Positions 8,979-17,373 of a DNA stretch of 64,000 nucleotides are shown here, one piece after another. Source of the DNA: an uncultured Gammaproteobacteria bacterium (GTDB lineage Bacteria > Pseudomonadota > Gammaproteobacteria > JAADHQ01); NCBI GenBank assembly GCA_947258755.1, contig CAMYJO010000004.1, forward strand, positions 1-64,000. Reading direction: 5' to 3'. The notes beneath the pieces are model-generated. The model ran no database searches. It was not told the DNA's origin and was given only the letters and a program-made list of their open reading frames with translations. The position numbers were made by a program, and so were the translations under genes. The stretch's first letter is position 1, and every line of letters starts with the position of its first letter.

Positions 8979-9290
8979 CTAGGCCACGGGCCGCTCAATA
9001 TGCCCGGCAAATCGTGACTCCGCCTCGATAAACACGCGCTTCACATTGGGATAGAGCTGTTTGATCTCGGCATCCAGGCGAGTGATGGTACTTTCCAGCT
9101 CGACTGCGCTCAGGTCATCACGAAAATCAATGCTGCAATTGACCAGGATAAAGTCAGGGCCCATGTGCATGGTCAGCAACTCATTGACATGGACGACTTC
9201 AGTATACTTGTCCAGCATAGCTCGAATACCGTCTTCCACTTGTTGATTGGCACTCTCACCGATCAGCAGGCTCTAGGTTTCATAAAGGCG
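8979..9290 (-). pseudogene. Remnant of a cation diffusion facilitator (C-terminal domain)
   Basis: The open part (8979-9239) encodes the cytoplasmic C-terminal domain of a CDF metal-efflux protein: VHVNELLTMHMGPDFILVN, DLSAVELESTITRLDAEI, and a tail VKRVFIEAES. Reading upstream in the same frame gives SLLIGESANQQVEDGIRAML, the conserved CDF entry to that domain. It is preceded by RLYET and an in-frame TAG at 9273-9275 where a sense codon is expected. Beyond about 9290 the similarity is lost and the six transmembrane helices are absent. The fragment is therefore a decayed 3' piece, not a functional transporter. Confidence 0.8.
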
Positions 9291-9449
9291 GACACAAAAG
9301 CCGTCATGGAAACACTGCGGCTGCTTGAGCCGGTGGCGGGAGCTTACGAATAATAGCTGGCGCTGGCTTTCCTAATGAGAGGGATCAGCACTAAACAGAG
9401 GTATTTGTAAAGAATGGAGGTCCGGGCGGTAAGCGCCCGGACTGAATTG

Positions 9450-10297
9450 TTACCAACCGAAGATAACACCCTGGATCAACTTGTAGTATTCGGCATAATC
9501 GCTGTCGGTAGCCGCCTTAAAGGCCTTGGCCTTGCCGCCAAAACGCGCCAGAATATTTTTCGTCGCCGGTATGCGGTCGCCGCGCGCAATCGTTTCCACA
9601 ATGATCTTGCGTGCTTCTGGTTTAACCCGGCTACTGACACTGATACCCTGGTTGGTCATCGCCGGGCTCTTGTACAAGACCTTGGTCGTGGCGCGCTGCT
9701 CTTCGCTCAACTTCTTGGCATAAAAGGTCGTGCGAAGGACCGCACCTTTGCATTTACCGGTTTCGAAGCCCTTGAACACTTTCTTGAATCCACCACGGAT
9801 GGGTACGATGACCGGCTGGCGTGCGGGGTGCTTATAGGCATCATAGACTGTCAGGGTACCCAGGTTTGGTGGTGGGATACCGCAGATTTTCTTACCGATA
9901 AGGTCATCAAGTTCGTTGACCTTGTCATCGTCCTTGTTCGCAATTATCACGAACTGCAATGAACCCGGCAGCTTTAAAACCGTTTGATGTTTTTTGTTCT
10001 GTACGCGCCATGAAATGAAATGAGGACCGTCGAAAACGATGTCATATTTATCAGTACGCATATCGCGCTGATAGGCAAGCCAGTTTTTAGGGCGCTCATA
10101 GGTAACGGTCTCGCCTAGCACTTCGGTCAAGCGTGCCGCCAGAGGGCATAGAGTTTCTGACCGGCTTCCTTACTTTCGCGCGGGGGTGCAGTCAAAATCA
10201 GGTCTGCGGTCGCATACTGCACTTGTACTAATAACAAAGTGACAAGTACAAGAGGCCTTAATATATGCATAACGTGTCTGGATAATTTGTCATTCAT
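9450..10297 (-). pseudogene. Frameshifted phosphate/phosphonate-type ABC binding protein
   Basis: Two overlapping frames together make one periplasmic substrate-binding protein of the PhnD-like family. The first part (start about 10297, MNDKLSRHVM) has a signal peptide ending YATA and continues DLILTAPPRESKEAGQKLY. The second continues LTEVLGETVTYERPKNW, FDGPHFISWRV, GKKICGIPPPNLGTLTVYDA and ends FKAATDSDYAEYYKLIQGV. Adding one base just after the TAT codon near 10144 would restore GPLAARLTEVLGE across the join, so a single-base deletion explains the break. Either this is a young pseudogene or an assembly error. The substrate is unknown. No permease or ATPase gene adjoins it. Confidence 0.8.
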
Positions 10298-10611
10298 TAT
10301 ATTTATTTTTTCCTGGTATCGAACTTGTGTATCCGGGGCTACTTCACCCGAGCGGTAATCGGTTTCATACAGCATTCACACATCGGGTTTGAGATTATCA
10401 AATGCCCGGCGTAATAGGAACTCATGTTCCAGCAGTGCTTACGGCTGTTTAATATTACTTGAACCCACCATATCGGCAGCTTTTGATACTACTTTAAAGT
10501 TAATAGTAAGAAAGAGTTATACTTCAATGCTAAATGAGTACAGCCAATAAAAAATCCGCCCTGAGGGCGGAATTTTTCTTCAAACTATCATCCTCAATCT
10601 ATCTAGTGGAG
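10298..10611. other. Intergenic gap before the small membrane gene
   Basis: Between the broken binding-protein gene and the 54-residue gene lies about 310 bp. Apart from the terminator at 10548-10578 no feature is supported. Confidence 0.5.
10548..10578. terminator. Bidirectional intrinsic terminator
   Basis: TCCGCCC (10555-10561) and GGGCGGA (10565-10571) form a 7-bp stem around a TGA loop. An A-run lies on one side and a T-run on the other, so it would work in both directions. It lies 41 bp after the stop of the minus-strand 54-residue gene. Confidence 0.85.
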
Positions 10612-10776
10612 CTAATCTACCGTCATGACGATCTGCTCCTGCGCGCTTAGCGGCTCAAGGCCCTGAGCCGACGTTTTGCTGTCACTATCGAAAACCGTGG
10701 CGAACACTGAGCCCAATAAAGTAATGACCAATCCCAGGGTAAAGGGGTCCACTGCACCTCGTTGTTTCTTGTCCAT
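10612..10776 (-). CDS. Small single-span membrane protein (54 aa)
   Basis: The frame encodes MDKKQRGAVDPFTLGLVITL followed by LGSVFATVFDSD and a polar C-terminal tail ending QEQIVMTVD. One hydrophobic segment (about residues 12-28) predicts a single membrane span with a short basic N-terminus and an acidic exterior or cytoplasmic tail. GAGG lies 8 nt before the ATG, and a strong hairpin terminator follows the stop, so this is a complete transcription unit. It is divergent from the LysR gene (starts 111 bp apart), which could regulate it by analogy with many LysR pairs. I do not recognise a family and give no function. A different overlapping frame (10647-10829) has no ribosome-binding site. 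Confidence 0.7.
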   Translation of the reverse strand: MDKKQRGAVDPFTLGLVITLLGSVFATVFDSDSKTSAQGLEPLSAQEQIVMTVD

Positions 10777-10887
10777 ATCAATATCCTCGCTGTTAGCATT
10801 AATAAGAGGATTAAGACTAGATTATTCATTAATATTTGATAATATATAAATATTGCATATTATTTATTCAAATAAGGAATATATTTG

Positions 10888-11778
10888 ATGGCGATAAACC
10901 TAATCATGTCGATGAGTGTTTTCCGCAGGGTCGCTGAGACCGGCAGTTTTTCCGAGGTCGCTCAAGAACTAAAGTTATCCCAGCCGACGGTCAGCAAGCA
11001 GGTCGCCGCACTTGAAAACCATTTAGGAATCAAGCTGATGCACCGTAGCACCCGGCAACTGAAGCTAACGGAGGCGGGTAAGCAATACTATCAGCATTGC
11101 CGGTATATCATAGATGAAATCGAAGAAAATGAATCTAATATAAGGTATAACCAATCAGTCTTATCAGGTACGCTTCGCATCAGTACCCCGATCAAGTATG
11201 GCGAGATGCACATCGCCCCATTGGTCTGTGAGTTCCTACAGCAGCATCCACAACTGAACATTGACCTGAGTATGGACGATCATTACGTTGACCTGGTCAA
11301 GGAAGGCATTGATCTGGCAGTACGGGTCGGGCCGTTGACTGACTCACAAATGGTAGCGCGAAAGCTGGGAGACTTTGATCGGCTGACCGTGGCCAGCCCG
11401 GCCTACCTGAGCAAACATGGCGCGCCAGAGACACCAAAGGATCTACTCGCCCACAACTGCCTTGTGTTCACGTTACTGACAACGCAGCACCACTGGCATT
11501 ATGAAGGTCCCAATGGTAGCGAAAAAGTACCCGTGAGTGGTAACTTCACCACCAATAGCCCCAGCGCAATGAAAAAGGCGGCTCTCGACTCACTGGGCAT
11601 TATGGTCGCGCCCACCTGGTTACTCGAAGACAGCGTCGAACGTGGTGAACTAAGTCCCATCTTGACAGACTATCGTGCCACGCCGATGGAAATCCACGTG
11701 ATTTATCCGGAACGACGTTTTGTCCCTGCCCGGGTCAGACAATTTATCGATTTTCTACGCGAGAGAATAAGTGCATAG
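10888..11778 (+). CDS. LysR-family transcriptional regulator
   Basis: A 296-residue LysR-type regulator. The N-terminal winged helix-turn-helix (about residues 5-65) contains FRRVAETGSFSEVAQELKLS followed by QPTVSKQVAALENHLGIKL. The substrate-binding domain begins GTLRISTPIKYGEMHIAPLV and contains LVKEGIDLAVRVGPL, typical of the large group whose members regulate oxidoreductases or efflux proteins. The inducer is unknown. I prefer the ATG at 10888 (preceded by AAGGAA) over the TTG one codon earlier. It is divergent from the 54-residue membrane protein gene, the obvious candidate target besides itself. Confidence 0.92.
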   Translation: MAINLIMSMSVFRRVAETGSFSEVAQELKLSQPTVSKQVAALENHLGIKLMHRSTRQLKLTEAGKQYYQHCRYIIDEIEENESNIRYNQSVLSGTLRISTPIKYGEMHIAPLVCEFLQQHPQLNIDLSMDDHYVDLVKEGIDLAVRVGPLTDSQMVARKLGDFDRLTVASPAYLSKHGAPETPKDLLAHNCLVFTLLTTQHHWHYEGPNGSEKVPVSGNFTTNSPSAMKKAALDSLGIMVAPTWLLEDSVERGELSPILTDYRATPMEIHVIYPERRFVPARVRQFIDFLRERISA

Positions 11779-11976
11779 CAACGTGTAGGATGCGGCCGAC
11801 CACCGGCTTGGTACCAGTCCATCAACCGGGAAAGAGCCAGTACTTATATTAATGGCAGCCTACACAGCATAAAGTCGTCAAAAGCGTCTATGCTTGTATC
11901 ATTGGTTCGCATGCTGTTCTGTTACCAGTGTGGCACTTAAATCGTATTCAGTCGTTTCAATCAATCAAGGTGAACA

Positions 11977-12453
11977 ATGCAAGCAGCTGATCGCATCGAG
12001 ATTTTACAGGCCTTGCCTATCTTCGGCGGCATCAATACCCACTCAATTAAGTTTCTGCTGGAACGCTCACAGACGCGCAATGTGCCAAAAGCAGAATATT
12101 TTTTTCATGAAGGCGATGAGGCTGAATCCTTGTTTGTCCTTGAACAAGGCAGCGCCAATCTATTCAAGACACAGAACGGCAAGGAATATTTTTTACGTCA
12201 AATCGATCAAGGGGATTGTTTCGGCGAGGTAGCCATAATGGACCTAATGCCAAGGAGTGCCAGCGTCAGGGCCAGCACGGACTGCAATGCCATCGAACTG
12301 AGCCGTATGGCGCTATATGAACTTTATCAGGAAGACCTGGAGCAGTTCACTATGATCCAGATGAACATGGGTCGCGAAGTTAGTCGGCGTTTACGCCAGG
12401 CTGATCAGCGTTTGTTTGATGCCCTGTGCTTAAATCCTGTACAACAAGATTAG
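11977..12453 (+). CDS. Stand-alone cyclic nucleotide-binding protein
   Basis: A 158-residue protein consisting almost entirely of one cNMP-binding beta-barrel (about residues 10-125). Visible signatures are EYFFHEGDEAESLFVLEQGS, GDCFGEVAIMDLMPRSASVR (the phosphate-binding cassette) and a C-terminal helix. No helix-turn-helix follows, so unlike CRP/FNR it is not a DNA-binding regulator and may act as a sensor subunit. The FGEVAIMD...RSASVR cassette keeps the Glu and Arg that contact cyclic nucleotides. The start is preceded by AAGGTGAAC. It converges on the HD-GYP gene 44 bp away. Confidence 0.85.
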   Translation: MQAADRIEILQALPIFGGINTHSIKFLLERSQTRNVPKAEYFFHEGDEAESLFVLEQGSANLFKTQNGKEYFLRQIDQGDCFGEVAIMDLMPRSASVRASTDCNAIELSRMALYELYQEDLEQFTMIQMNMGREVSRRLRQADQRLFDALCLNPVQQD

Positions 12454-12497
12454 ACCTGATGATGCTGAACTTTATATGCTACAGATCGCTGCCATAG

Positions 12498-13580
12498 CTA
12501 ATCAGACTGTTCCGGCTCGGCATACTGTTCTTTAATAAGCAACACTTCAGGTAAGACCTGTTTGAAGATTTGCGTCAACTGCGGATCGAAGTGAGTTCCA
12601 CTGATACGGTCTATCTCGGCCAGGGCCTCTTCAACACTCCATGCCTTCTTATAGGGTCGCTCAGAGGTCAGTGCATCGAATACATCGGCGAGTGCAACAA
12701 TTCTGCCCTCGATGGGTATTTGCTCACCTTTCAATCCTGCTGGATAGCCTGAACCATCCCATTTTTCATGATGGGTCAAGGCAATCAGCCGCGCCATCTC
12801 CATCAAATCTGACGGATGACCGGACAGAATCTCGGCACCGATCGCTGCGTGGGTTTGCATGATGGTCCATTCCTCCGCATCCAGCTTGCCAGGCTTTAAC
12901 AGGATACTATCGGGTATACCGATCTTGCCGATATCGTGCATTGGACTGGCATTGAGTACCAGTTCGGCATCGCTATCGCTCATGCCCGCAGCCTTACCGA
13001 TTAGTTGAGAATATTTACTCATACGAATGATATGCAGGCCGGTCTCGTTATCACGGTACTCGGCCGCTCGTCCCAGTCGGCGAATAATCTCCAGGCGCGT
13101 CTCCAGTAATTCCTCTGCCTTCTCGCACAACTCCCGCGTCCTTTCACGGACCTTTTCCTCAAGAATATCTTTCTGTTTTCGAACCTGGTTATGCAATAAA
13201 CGCACTTCCAGCATATTGTGGATACGATTAAGCAATTCAATATTGTCAAAAGGTTTGGTCAGGTAGTCCTTCGCACCGGCCTTCAATGCACGCAAGCGGG
13301 TATCTCGGTCAGCCAGTGCAGTTAATACCAACACTGGCAAGTAACCTTCTTCAGCATCCGGTTTGATCTGCTCCATGACACCAAAACCATCTATCTTAGG
13401 CATATTAAGATCAAGCAGCACAAGATCGAACTTATGTTCATGATACAAACGTATGGCTTCACCTGGATCTGTTGTCCCCGTTAGTCTGTTATAACCTCCT
13501 TTCTCTAACAAACGCTGCAACAGTAGTACGTTAACCTCTTCATCATCTACGATCAGAATGCTAGCTGATTGAACTTCCAT
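12498..13580 (-). CDS. Response regulator with HD-GYP c-di-GMP phosphodiesterase domain
   Basis: A 360-residue two-domain protein. The receiver domain (about 1-125) has the acidic pair DD at 12-13, the phospho-acceptor Asp57 in LVLLDLNMP, and the conserved Lys in LTKPFD. A coiled-coil linker (about 135-165) leads to an HD-GYP domain (about 165-345) with HDIGKIGIPD and HHEKWDGSGYP, the motifs of metal-dependent c-di-GMP hydrolases. It probably degrades c-di-GMP when phosphorylated. It lies 11 nt downstream of a CHASE hybrid kinase on the same strand, its likely cognate sensor. A good AGGAGG-like site (GAGGAGGAAAG) precedes the ATG. Confidence 0.93.
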   Translation of the reverse strand: MEVQSASILIVDDEEVNVLLLQRLLEKGGYNRLTGTTDPGEAIRLYHEHKFDLVLLDLNMPKIDGFGVMEQIKPDAEEGYLPVLVLTALADRDTRLRALKAGAKDYLTKPFDNIELLNRIHNMLEVRLLHNQVRKQKDILEEKVRERTRELCEKAEELLETRLEIIRRLGRAAEYRDNETGLHIIRMSKYSQLIGKAAGMSDSDAELVLNASPMHDIGKIGIPDSILLKPGKLDAEEWTIMQTHAAIGAEILSGHPSDLMEMARLIALTHHEKWDGSGYPAGLKGEQIPIEGRIVALADVFDALTSERPYKKAWSVEEALAEIDRISGTHFDPQLTQIFKQVLPEVLLIKEQYAEPEQSD

Positions 13581-13591
13581 CTTTCCTCCTC

Positions 13592-16258
13592 TTATGACTC
13601 TTCCAAATCAAGAGTTACGTCCAGGATATGCAGTAATTCTTGTATGTTATATGGCTTTGTCAGATAACTAAGTGCGCCGGCTGAAAGCAATCGACCAACC
13701 TGCCCATGAGTCGCATCGGCACTGATAATCACTACCGGTATTTGCTGTGTTTCGGGATCAGATTTTAATCTACTCAGTACTTCACCACCGTCAATATCAG
13801 GTAGATGCATATCCAGCAGAATCAAATCCGGTTTATGCTTCTGTGCCAGGTCGATACCCATCTCCCCTTGCATGGCCGCTATCAACCGAATAGACGGTCG
13901 GTATTTCAGGGCTACTTCCACGACACGGAAATTGGTTATGTTGTCCTCGATATAGAGTACGAGAGAAGGCTCTGCATACGGGCTAACAATGGACTCGGCA
14001 GATTCCGGTGATGCACTGATATCATCATCCAGTCCTTCGGCATGCTCAATCAACGGCAGTTCAAGCCAGAACGTACTGCCCTTGCCGGGCTCACTATCAA
14101 AACCCAACATGCCACCCATAGCGCCGGTGAGCGCCTTACTCAAAGCCAGGCCGACCCCACTTCCTTCCTCGCCGGTGACATCTGCACCCAAGCGATCAAA
14201 TGGCTCGAATATCCGATCCCAACTCTCTTCTTCAATACCGGGTCCGGTATCACTAATAGAAATACGAATAATACCCGGGCGTATTTCTGCGCAGCCAATC
14301 GTAACCATGCCACCATTGAAATTATATTTGACCGCATTCGACATCAAGTTAAGAAACACCTGCTTTAATTTCTGCAGGTCTGCTATCACGTGAACATCGC
14401 AATCATCGCCGATATCATTCTTCAGGTGCACACCACGTTCAACAGCTATAGGACGTATCAAACCCCAGGAGTCTATAAGCACCTCACGTACTTTGACCAA
14501 CTCTGGCGAAAGATCCTGCCGCCCTGACTCGATACGGGCAATATCTAACACCTCGTTGACCAAATCAGTAAGATGCCGACCGGCCTTGAGTATATGTTCG
14601 GTACTTTCGCGCTCCGATGGTGACAGATCTTCCAGCTCAAGCAATTGCGCAAAGCCGAGGATGGCATTCAACGGTGTGCGCAGCTCATGACTCATACGGG
14701 ACAAGAATTCACTTTTTGCACGGTTTGCCTTTTCAGCTTCATGCTTGGCCTTGAGCAATTCGTCTTCGCTCAGTTTGCGTTGGGTCATATCGCGTACAAT
14801 GCCGGCAAAAATGCGGCGGTCACCGAGCCTGACTTCGGCCACCGAAAGCTCCATCGGAAACAAACTACCATCCTTGCGCTTACCGGTGACTTCTCGACCT
14901 ATACCGATAATCTTGGCTTTTCCAGAGCGTTTGTAGTTACCTAGATAAGTATCATGTTCAGCGGCATAGGGTTCTGGCATCAACATGTTGACGTTATTGC
15001 CGACCACCTCTTCGCTGCTGTAACCAAATAATTCCACTGCGGCACGATTATAGGTTTCAATTATCCCTCTATCGTTGATACTAATAATGCCATCGACAGC
15101 GGTATCAACAATCGCGTGGATAAGCGCCTGACGATCCTGCACTTCCTGCGTCGCATGATTGAGCTCTTGGGTCCGCTGCGACGCTTGCAATTCGCCGCGT
15201 CGCCTTCGCCGTACCGTGGCAATCAAATACGCACAGACCCCGAAGGTGATGAGCAGGCTTGCGATTGGCAAATAGGCACTTCGCAATGCTGGAAAAGCTG
15301 CGGCATCAATCTGATCTGCCGTTATAACAAGGCTCCATTCTCTGTCGGCCACCGACAAAGGATACTCGACAGAACGCTGTTGCTGCTTGCTGGTAGTCTC
15401 GCCCTCATGGGCGTGCTTGGATTGCTGCTGGAAAAACAACAGCCGCCCGGGCTCTTCGGATGACAGGTCAAACAGATAAACGTCGGCGGGCAACGATTGC
15501 GTCTTCGCCTTATACTGTTCATTGACAGCAGCAAATAAACGCGACAAATTAACAACACCGAGTGTGTAGCCAATCAGGTTTTGTCTGCGTTGTTCTAGAG
15601 TCTCATTGTTACTATCACCATGATAAACAGGTGAAAATATCAGAACACCAGCGCTGTTACCTGCATCAGTATGCGCCAACTGCACCAGTTCAACGCGATC
15701 ACTCACTACAATTTGTCCACTGTCTCGCGCGCGCTCCATGGCAGCCAGTCGTTCTGCACTTGAACCCAGGTCGAAGCCAATGGCCTTTTCGTTACCTGCA
15801 TAGGGTTCTATATAATAGACGGGGTAATAGTTATTTCTTTCAGCCGCCGGAATCATTTCACCCTGAGCCGATCTTTCAGTGATCTGAAAATCGGCATAGC
15901 CGTCAGCACGAGCTGCCTGCTCATAACTGGCACGCTCCAAACGACCTACCCAGGGAACCCACTCAAGCGCCTGAATGCACTGAGTATCGTGCAATATTAT
16001 CTTGGCTAAATTATGGAATTCACTACGTGTTACACCTTTCGAGACATTGAATAATCCCACCACCGATTTCAAGGTGTTGAGTTCTGCCGATATCAACTTA
16101 TCCAATTGCGTGGCATATTCGGTTGCCTTATCCCTGAAGGTATCTTCAGCTTCAGCACGATCGAGATCACGCATGTACTGAAAAAGCACAAAAGAAAATA
16201 ACAAACCGACCAGCAGGACAAGGCCCACCGCAACATAGTGCTTCACAAATTTAATCAA
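13592..16258 (-). CDS. CHASE-domain hybrid sensor histidine kinase
   Basis: An 888-residue inner-membrane hybrid kinase. TM1 lies at about residues 8-28, a periplasmic CHASE domain at about 75-300 (with EWVPWVGRLER and GFDLGSSAERLAAMERARDS) and TM2 at about 328-350. A FixL-like PAS domain (about 380-495) contains VDTAVDGIISINDRG and GRRKDG-type wording. HisKA follows with phospho-acceptor His in FLSRMSHELRTPLNAILGF, then HATPase (NLMSNAVKYN, DTGPGI, GSGVGLALSKALTG) and a C-terminal receiver (about 760-885) with LILLDMHLPDIDGG and KPYN. CHASE domains sense small extracellular ligands; the ligand here is unknown. It is transcribed just ahead of the HD-GYP regulator, forming a kinase to c-di-GMP-hydrolase pair. 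Confidence 0.93.
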   Translation of the reverse strand: MIKFVKHYVAVGLVLLVGLLFSFVLFQYMRDLDRAEAEDTFRDKATEYATQLDKLISAELNTLKSVVGLFNVSKGVTRSEFHNLAKIILHDTQCIQALEWVPWVGRLERASYEQAARADGYADFQITERSAQGEMIPAAERNNYYPVYYIEPYAGNEKAIGFDLGSSAERLAAMERARDSGQIVVSDRVELVQLAHTDAGNSAGVLIFSPVYHGDSNNETLEQRRQNLIGYTLGVVNLSRLFAAVNEQYKAKTQSLPADVYLFDLSSEEPGRLLFFQQQSKHAHEGETTSKQQQRSVEYPLSVADREWSLVITADQIDAAAFPALRSAYLPIASLLITFGVCAYLIATVRRRRRGELQASQRTQELNHATQEVQDRQALIHAIVDTAVDGIISINDRGIIETYNRAAVELFGYSSEEVVGNNVNMLMPEPYAAEHDTYLGNYKRSGKAKIIGIGREVTGKRKDGSLFPMELSVAEVRLGDRRIFAGIVRDMTQRKLSEDELLKAKHEAEKANRAKSEFLSRMSHELRTPLNAILGFAQLLELEDLSPSERESTEHILKAGRHLTDLVNEVLDIARIESGRQDLSPELVKVREVLIDSWGLIRPIAVERGVHLKNDIGDDCDVHVIADLQKLKQVFLNLMSNAVKYNFNGGMVTIGCAEIRPGIIRISISDTGPGIEEESWDRIFEPFDRLGADVTGEEGSGVGLALSKALTGAMGGMLGFDSEPGKGSTFWLELPLIEHAEGLDDDISASPESAESIVSPYAEPSLVLYIEDNITNFRVVEVALKYRPSIRLIAAMQGEMGIDLAQKHKPDLILLDMHLPDIDGGEVLSRLKSDPETQQIPVVIISADATHGQVGRLLSAGALSYLTKPYNIQELLHILDVTLDLEES

Positions 16259-17373
16259 CTTACTGCCTATCTAATACTACATTTAAAAAACACTTGTCAT
16301 AAGAGTGATAAATCGCATTTAAAATTCCTTACAAACGCAAGCAGGGCTGCGATTCGTAATGCTCACACAAAGGACAATAGCCACCCTTATATGGCACTAA
16401 AACAACAAGATGTATTGATGCCCTATCTGAAATAAATTCCCGATTGACATTATTGCTTTATTATTAGACAGAATAATATTGTTATTTATTGTTATTAACT
16501 ATCTGCATTCAGCTTTAATACAGTGATGATTGATGGCAGACACAGCATAGACGAGAGTGGCATAACATACATAGTCTTCTAAACCACGTTATGCCTTACC
16601 GTCAATGATCATCCCTTCTTTATTATTAATATCGAAAGAACTGCACACTGTGCACACATTACAGATGCTTACTGATTTTCTGCAACAGGTTATATTTTTC
16701 TTAACCCTAAACTTTATGTATATACTTTTATGGGGAAAAGTCAACATGCGCACAGAAAATTGAATACAGAACCTTCTTATAAAGCTATTAGCAGCAAGGT
16801 TTTACTCAAAACCTGGTGCCAAAAGATGTCAGCGTATCCAGAGGGATCCTTTGCATGCAGAAAAGTGGAGAATTTTTCAGTTGAGCAGTCGCAGCAAGAT
16901 CTCGGTATGCTTGCCGGCGTTACATCATTTTAATCAGGGATATAAAAATGGTGACCAGAGACAGACTGGATTACAGGGACGTAACCCAGGACATGCATAA
17001 CTTGCCCTAAGGGCTGAGCCCAGGGATGGGCGAAGGTACGATTCCAGGGAAGGAATCGGTAGATAGTGTCCGGAACATGCTGTCGAGAACAATGCAGGAG
17101 CAATTGTCGAGAGCGACGTCCGGAACCAAAGCCGACGACTACAGGGATGTAGTCGGTAGAGCGACGTCCGGAACCAAAGCCGAGAGCCACAAGAAGTGGC
17201 GAGTCAGTTTAACGGCCGATTCGGCATAAAAAACCGTAAAAAGCCGGGACTTATAACAATTGCTTCTAATATCAGCTGAAATTGCTCTCTGACCACCATT
17301 TTGGTTGTGAAATAAGTGTATGCTTGGGTATTATTAATGCAATATGTAAAAAAATTTCAGCAAACCTGTTGTT
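16259..17373. other. 1.1-kb gap with multi-hairpin element
   Basis: No protein gene is supported. The left 680 bp is AT-rich; a 67-codon frame at 16730-16933 has no credible product. The right part (16950-17215) is markedly different in composition and is the hairpin element listed separately. Confidence 0.6.
16950..17215 (+). ncRNA. Multi-hairpin element A with CsrA-type GGA loops (candidate sRNA)
   Basis: Four perfect or near-perfect short hairpins each close a six-base loop AGGGAN: 16968-16986 (GGATTAC/GTAACC, one mismatch), 17018-17031 (GCCC/GGGC), 17039-17058 (CGATTCC/GGAATCG) and 17136-17155 (CGACTAC/GTAGTCG). A fifth, with loop AGGA, lies around 17090-17110. GGA in a hairpin loop, especially UACAGGGAUGU as in the fourth, is the known recognition signal of CsrA/RsmA/RsmE proteins, and CsrB/RsmZ RNAs are arrays of such hairpins. 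A 25-nt unit GAGCGACGTCCGGAACC... occurs twice (17111-17135, 17159-17183). Related shorter copies exist at 22530 and 55705. A promoter and a clean terminator are not evident, so an RNA gene is inference. It may instead be a dispersed repeat. Confidence 0.5.

Noticed and set aside
9414-9962. 182-codon plus-strand frame
   Set aside because: Antisense shadow of the phosphonate-type binding-protein pseudogene.
10647-10829. 60-codon minus-strand frame
   Set aside because: Overlaps the 54-residue membrane protein in another frame but lacks a ribosome-binding site and gives an unlikely Trp/Arg-rich product.
16730-16933. 67-codon plus-strand frame in the gap before element A
   Set aside because: No ribosome-binding site, no recognisable product and unremarkable composition. 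Treated as chance.
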